A DNA stretch of 6,780 nt, from assembly GCA_026987255.1 (NCBI GenBank), contig JALSNA010000462.1, positions 1-6,780 on the forward strand, read 5' to 3'. Every line of letters begins with the position of its first letter. Within the stretch, counting starts at the first letter, position 1. This document shows, piece by piece, positions 6,120 through 6,780 of this stretch. Position numbers and translations under genes: made by a program. The stretch comes from Hyphomicrobiales bacterium (lineage in GTDB: Bacteria; Pseudomonadota; Alphaproteobacteria; Rhizobiales; Aestuariivirgaceae). Under the pieces are notes generated by a model, which was given only the letters and a program-made list of their open reading frames with translations, was not told the origin of the DNA and made no database searches.

Positions 6120-6698
6120 CGACGAGCAATCATCGCACACAAGCTGGGTGGACTGGCGCGGGCGCAGCATGACCTCTTCTTGCAAGATGGCGGTGTCCGT
6201 GCCGATCACGTAACCGATGATGGGCTTGAAGGCATAGCAGCCGCGCGCGACGATCAGGTCATTGCCATCGGTCATGAGGGTCTTCATCTTTGCCGTCACG
6301 ACCGGAGCGGCGCCACAATTCACCGAACCCTTCTTGTATTCCCAGACCTTTCTGACTCTGGATCCGTTCCTGCGAAAAGTATAAAGCGCCAGACCGATTT
6401 TCGAATTGGGGAAGGGATCGAGGATGGGCTTGGTGGCCTTGAAATAGCCATCCAGGTCGGACTTGGTGACCTTGCCGTTGGCCTGGGTGGCCAGATCGGC
6501 GATGGTGTTTGTCGCCAAGGTGACCTTGCGGCTGGCGGAAATCATGTCGGTGAGGTCGATCAGGCCGGTGAAGAGCATGGCCATGACCGGAAAGACCAGC
6601 GCGGCCTCAATGGCGGCGGCGCCACCGGAATCCTTCAGATACCTTTTCAACAAGGGTTTGCGCGCCTTGCTTTTCGCATATGTGTTGAAAAATCTCAT
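6117..6698 (-). CDS. TadE-like pseudopilin of a Tad/Flp pilus or related secretion locus
   Basis: Protein of 193 residues with a basic N-terminus, one hydrophobic segment (about residues 26-48, 'GAAAIEAALVFPVMAMLF') and a long soluble C-terminal part. This is the TadE family layout. G26 followed by E31 fits the prepilin-peptidase motif G-xxxx-E, as in TadE/TadF pseudopilins that are processed by TadV-type peptidases and help assemble Flp pili. 'RKVTLATNTIADLATQ' after the helix is typical of alphaproteobacterial members. Four cysteines (128, 154, 188, 191) lie in the exported part, and the protein ends in 'CDDCSS', so disulfides are possible. I chose the ATG at 6698-6696 because AAGG lies eight bases upstream; an in-frame ATG at 6728 adds ten residues and has no good ribosome binding site. 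The preceding gene ends 32 bases upstream on the same strand, so they likely share an operon. An alternative is a minor TadG-like protein. Confidence 0.82.
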   Translation of the reverse strand: MRFFNTYAKSKARKPLLKRYLKDSGGAAAIEAALVFPVMAMLFTGLIDLTDMISASRKVTLATNTIADLATQANGKVTKSDLDGYFKATKPILDPFPNSKIGLALYTFRRNGSRVRKVWEYKKGSVNCGAAPVVTAKMKTLMTDGNDLIVARGCYAFKPIIGYVIGTDTAILQEEVMLRPRQSTQLVCDDCSS

Positions 6699-6730
6699 TT
6701 GCGGCACCTTTCCGGTATTACATCTCATGT

Positions 6731-6780
6731 TCAGCTGTCGCCATAGGGTTCGTTGCGGAAGGCCGCGCCGGTGGCCAGCA
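6731..6780 (-). CDS. Probable second TadE/TadG-family protein, C-terminal fragment (5' end outside window)
   Basis: On the minus strand the frame is open from the window edge to TGA at 6733-6731 and encodes 'LATGAAFRNEPYGDS'. The 'FRNEP(Y/F)' ending after a small-residue stretch is common at the C-terminus of TadE/TadG-like proteins. The position just upstream of the TadE-like gene, with 32 bases between stop and preferred start, supports an operon of two such genes. Only about 15 residues are visible, so the family call is tentative, although the reading frame and context are convincing. Confidence 0.55.
   Translation of the reverse strand, partial: LATGAAFRNEPYGDS

Noticed and set aside
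6180..6746. Plus-strand open frame of 188 codons opposite the pseudopilin gene
   Set aside because: The minus strand encodes a clear TadE-like protein with a ribosome binding site; the plus frame has no domain pattern.
1..6780. CRISPR array, insertion sequence, tRNA, rRNA or defence island
   Set aside because: I saw no regularly spaced repeats, transposase-like proteins, terminal repeats or tRNA-like folds; base composition is uniform apart from short AT-richer promoters.

Overview
The window is GC-rich and densely coding. Its gene content suggests an alphaproteobacterium, perhaps of the Rhodospirillales: a LivF-type ABC ATPase tail, a DMT permease, a MarR regulator with a cysteine-rich tail, a giant SLC5-type hybrid sensor kinase and Tad pseudopilin genes. 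This placement is an inference from protein style, not a database match.

Layout: (1) 1-144 is the C-terminal end of an ABC transporter ATPase of the branched-chain amino acid/urea type. (2) 246-833 encodes a small exported CAP (SCP/PR1) domain protein with a Tat-like signal. (3) 868-1737, only 34 bases later and with a good ribosome binding site, encodes a ten-helix EamA/DMT permease. (4) 1738-1835 is an AT-richer intergenic region with a candidate promoter, a 17-bp palindrome that could be a MarR operator, and a perfect 16-bp inverted repeat. (5) 1836-2411 encodes a MarR-type regulator whose C-terminus carries four cysteines. (6) 2412-2576 is a 165-base regulatory gap. (7) 2577-6116 encodes a 1179-residue membrane hybrid sensor kinase: SSS transporter domain, STAC, PAS, coiled coil, HisKA, HATPase and receiver. 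(8) On the minus strand, 6698-6117 encodes a TadE-like pseudopilin, preceded by the end of a second gene (6780-6731) that resembles another TadE/TadG-family protein.

The plus-strand genes look like separate units rather than one pathway. The CAP gene and the permease are probably co-transcribed. The MarR gene probably regulates itself and may regulate neighbours. The kinase has the architecture of the CbrA/CrbS/MxtR group, whose members control carbon-source use (histidine, acetate), but no separate response regulator is in the window. The tad-type genes run toward the kinase, and the two stop codons abut exactly in a TGATCA palindrome.

I found no CRISPR array, insertion sequence, tRNA, rRNA or recognisable riboswitch, and no convincingly new system. 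The points most worth a second look are the four-cysteine tail of the MarR protein, the palindromes before its gene, and the zero-gap convergence of the kinase and pseudopilin genes.
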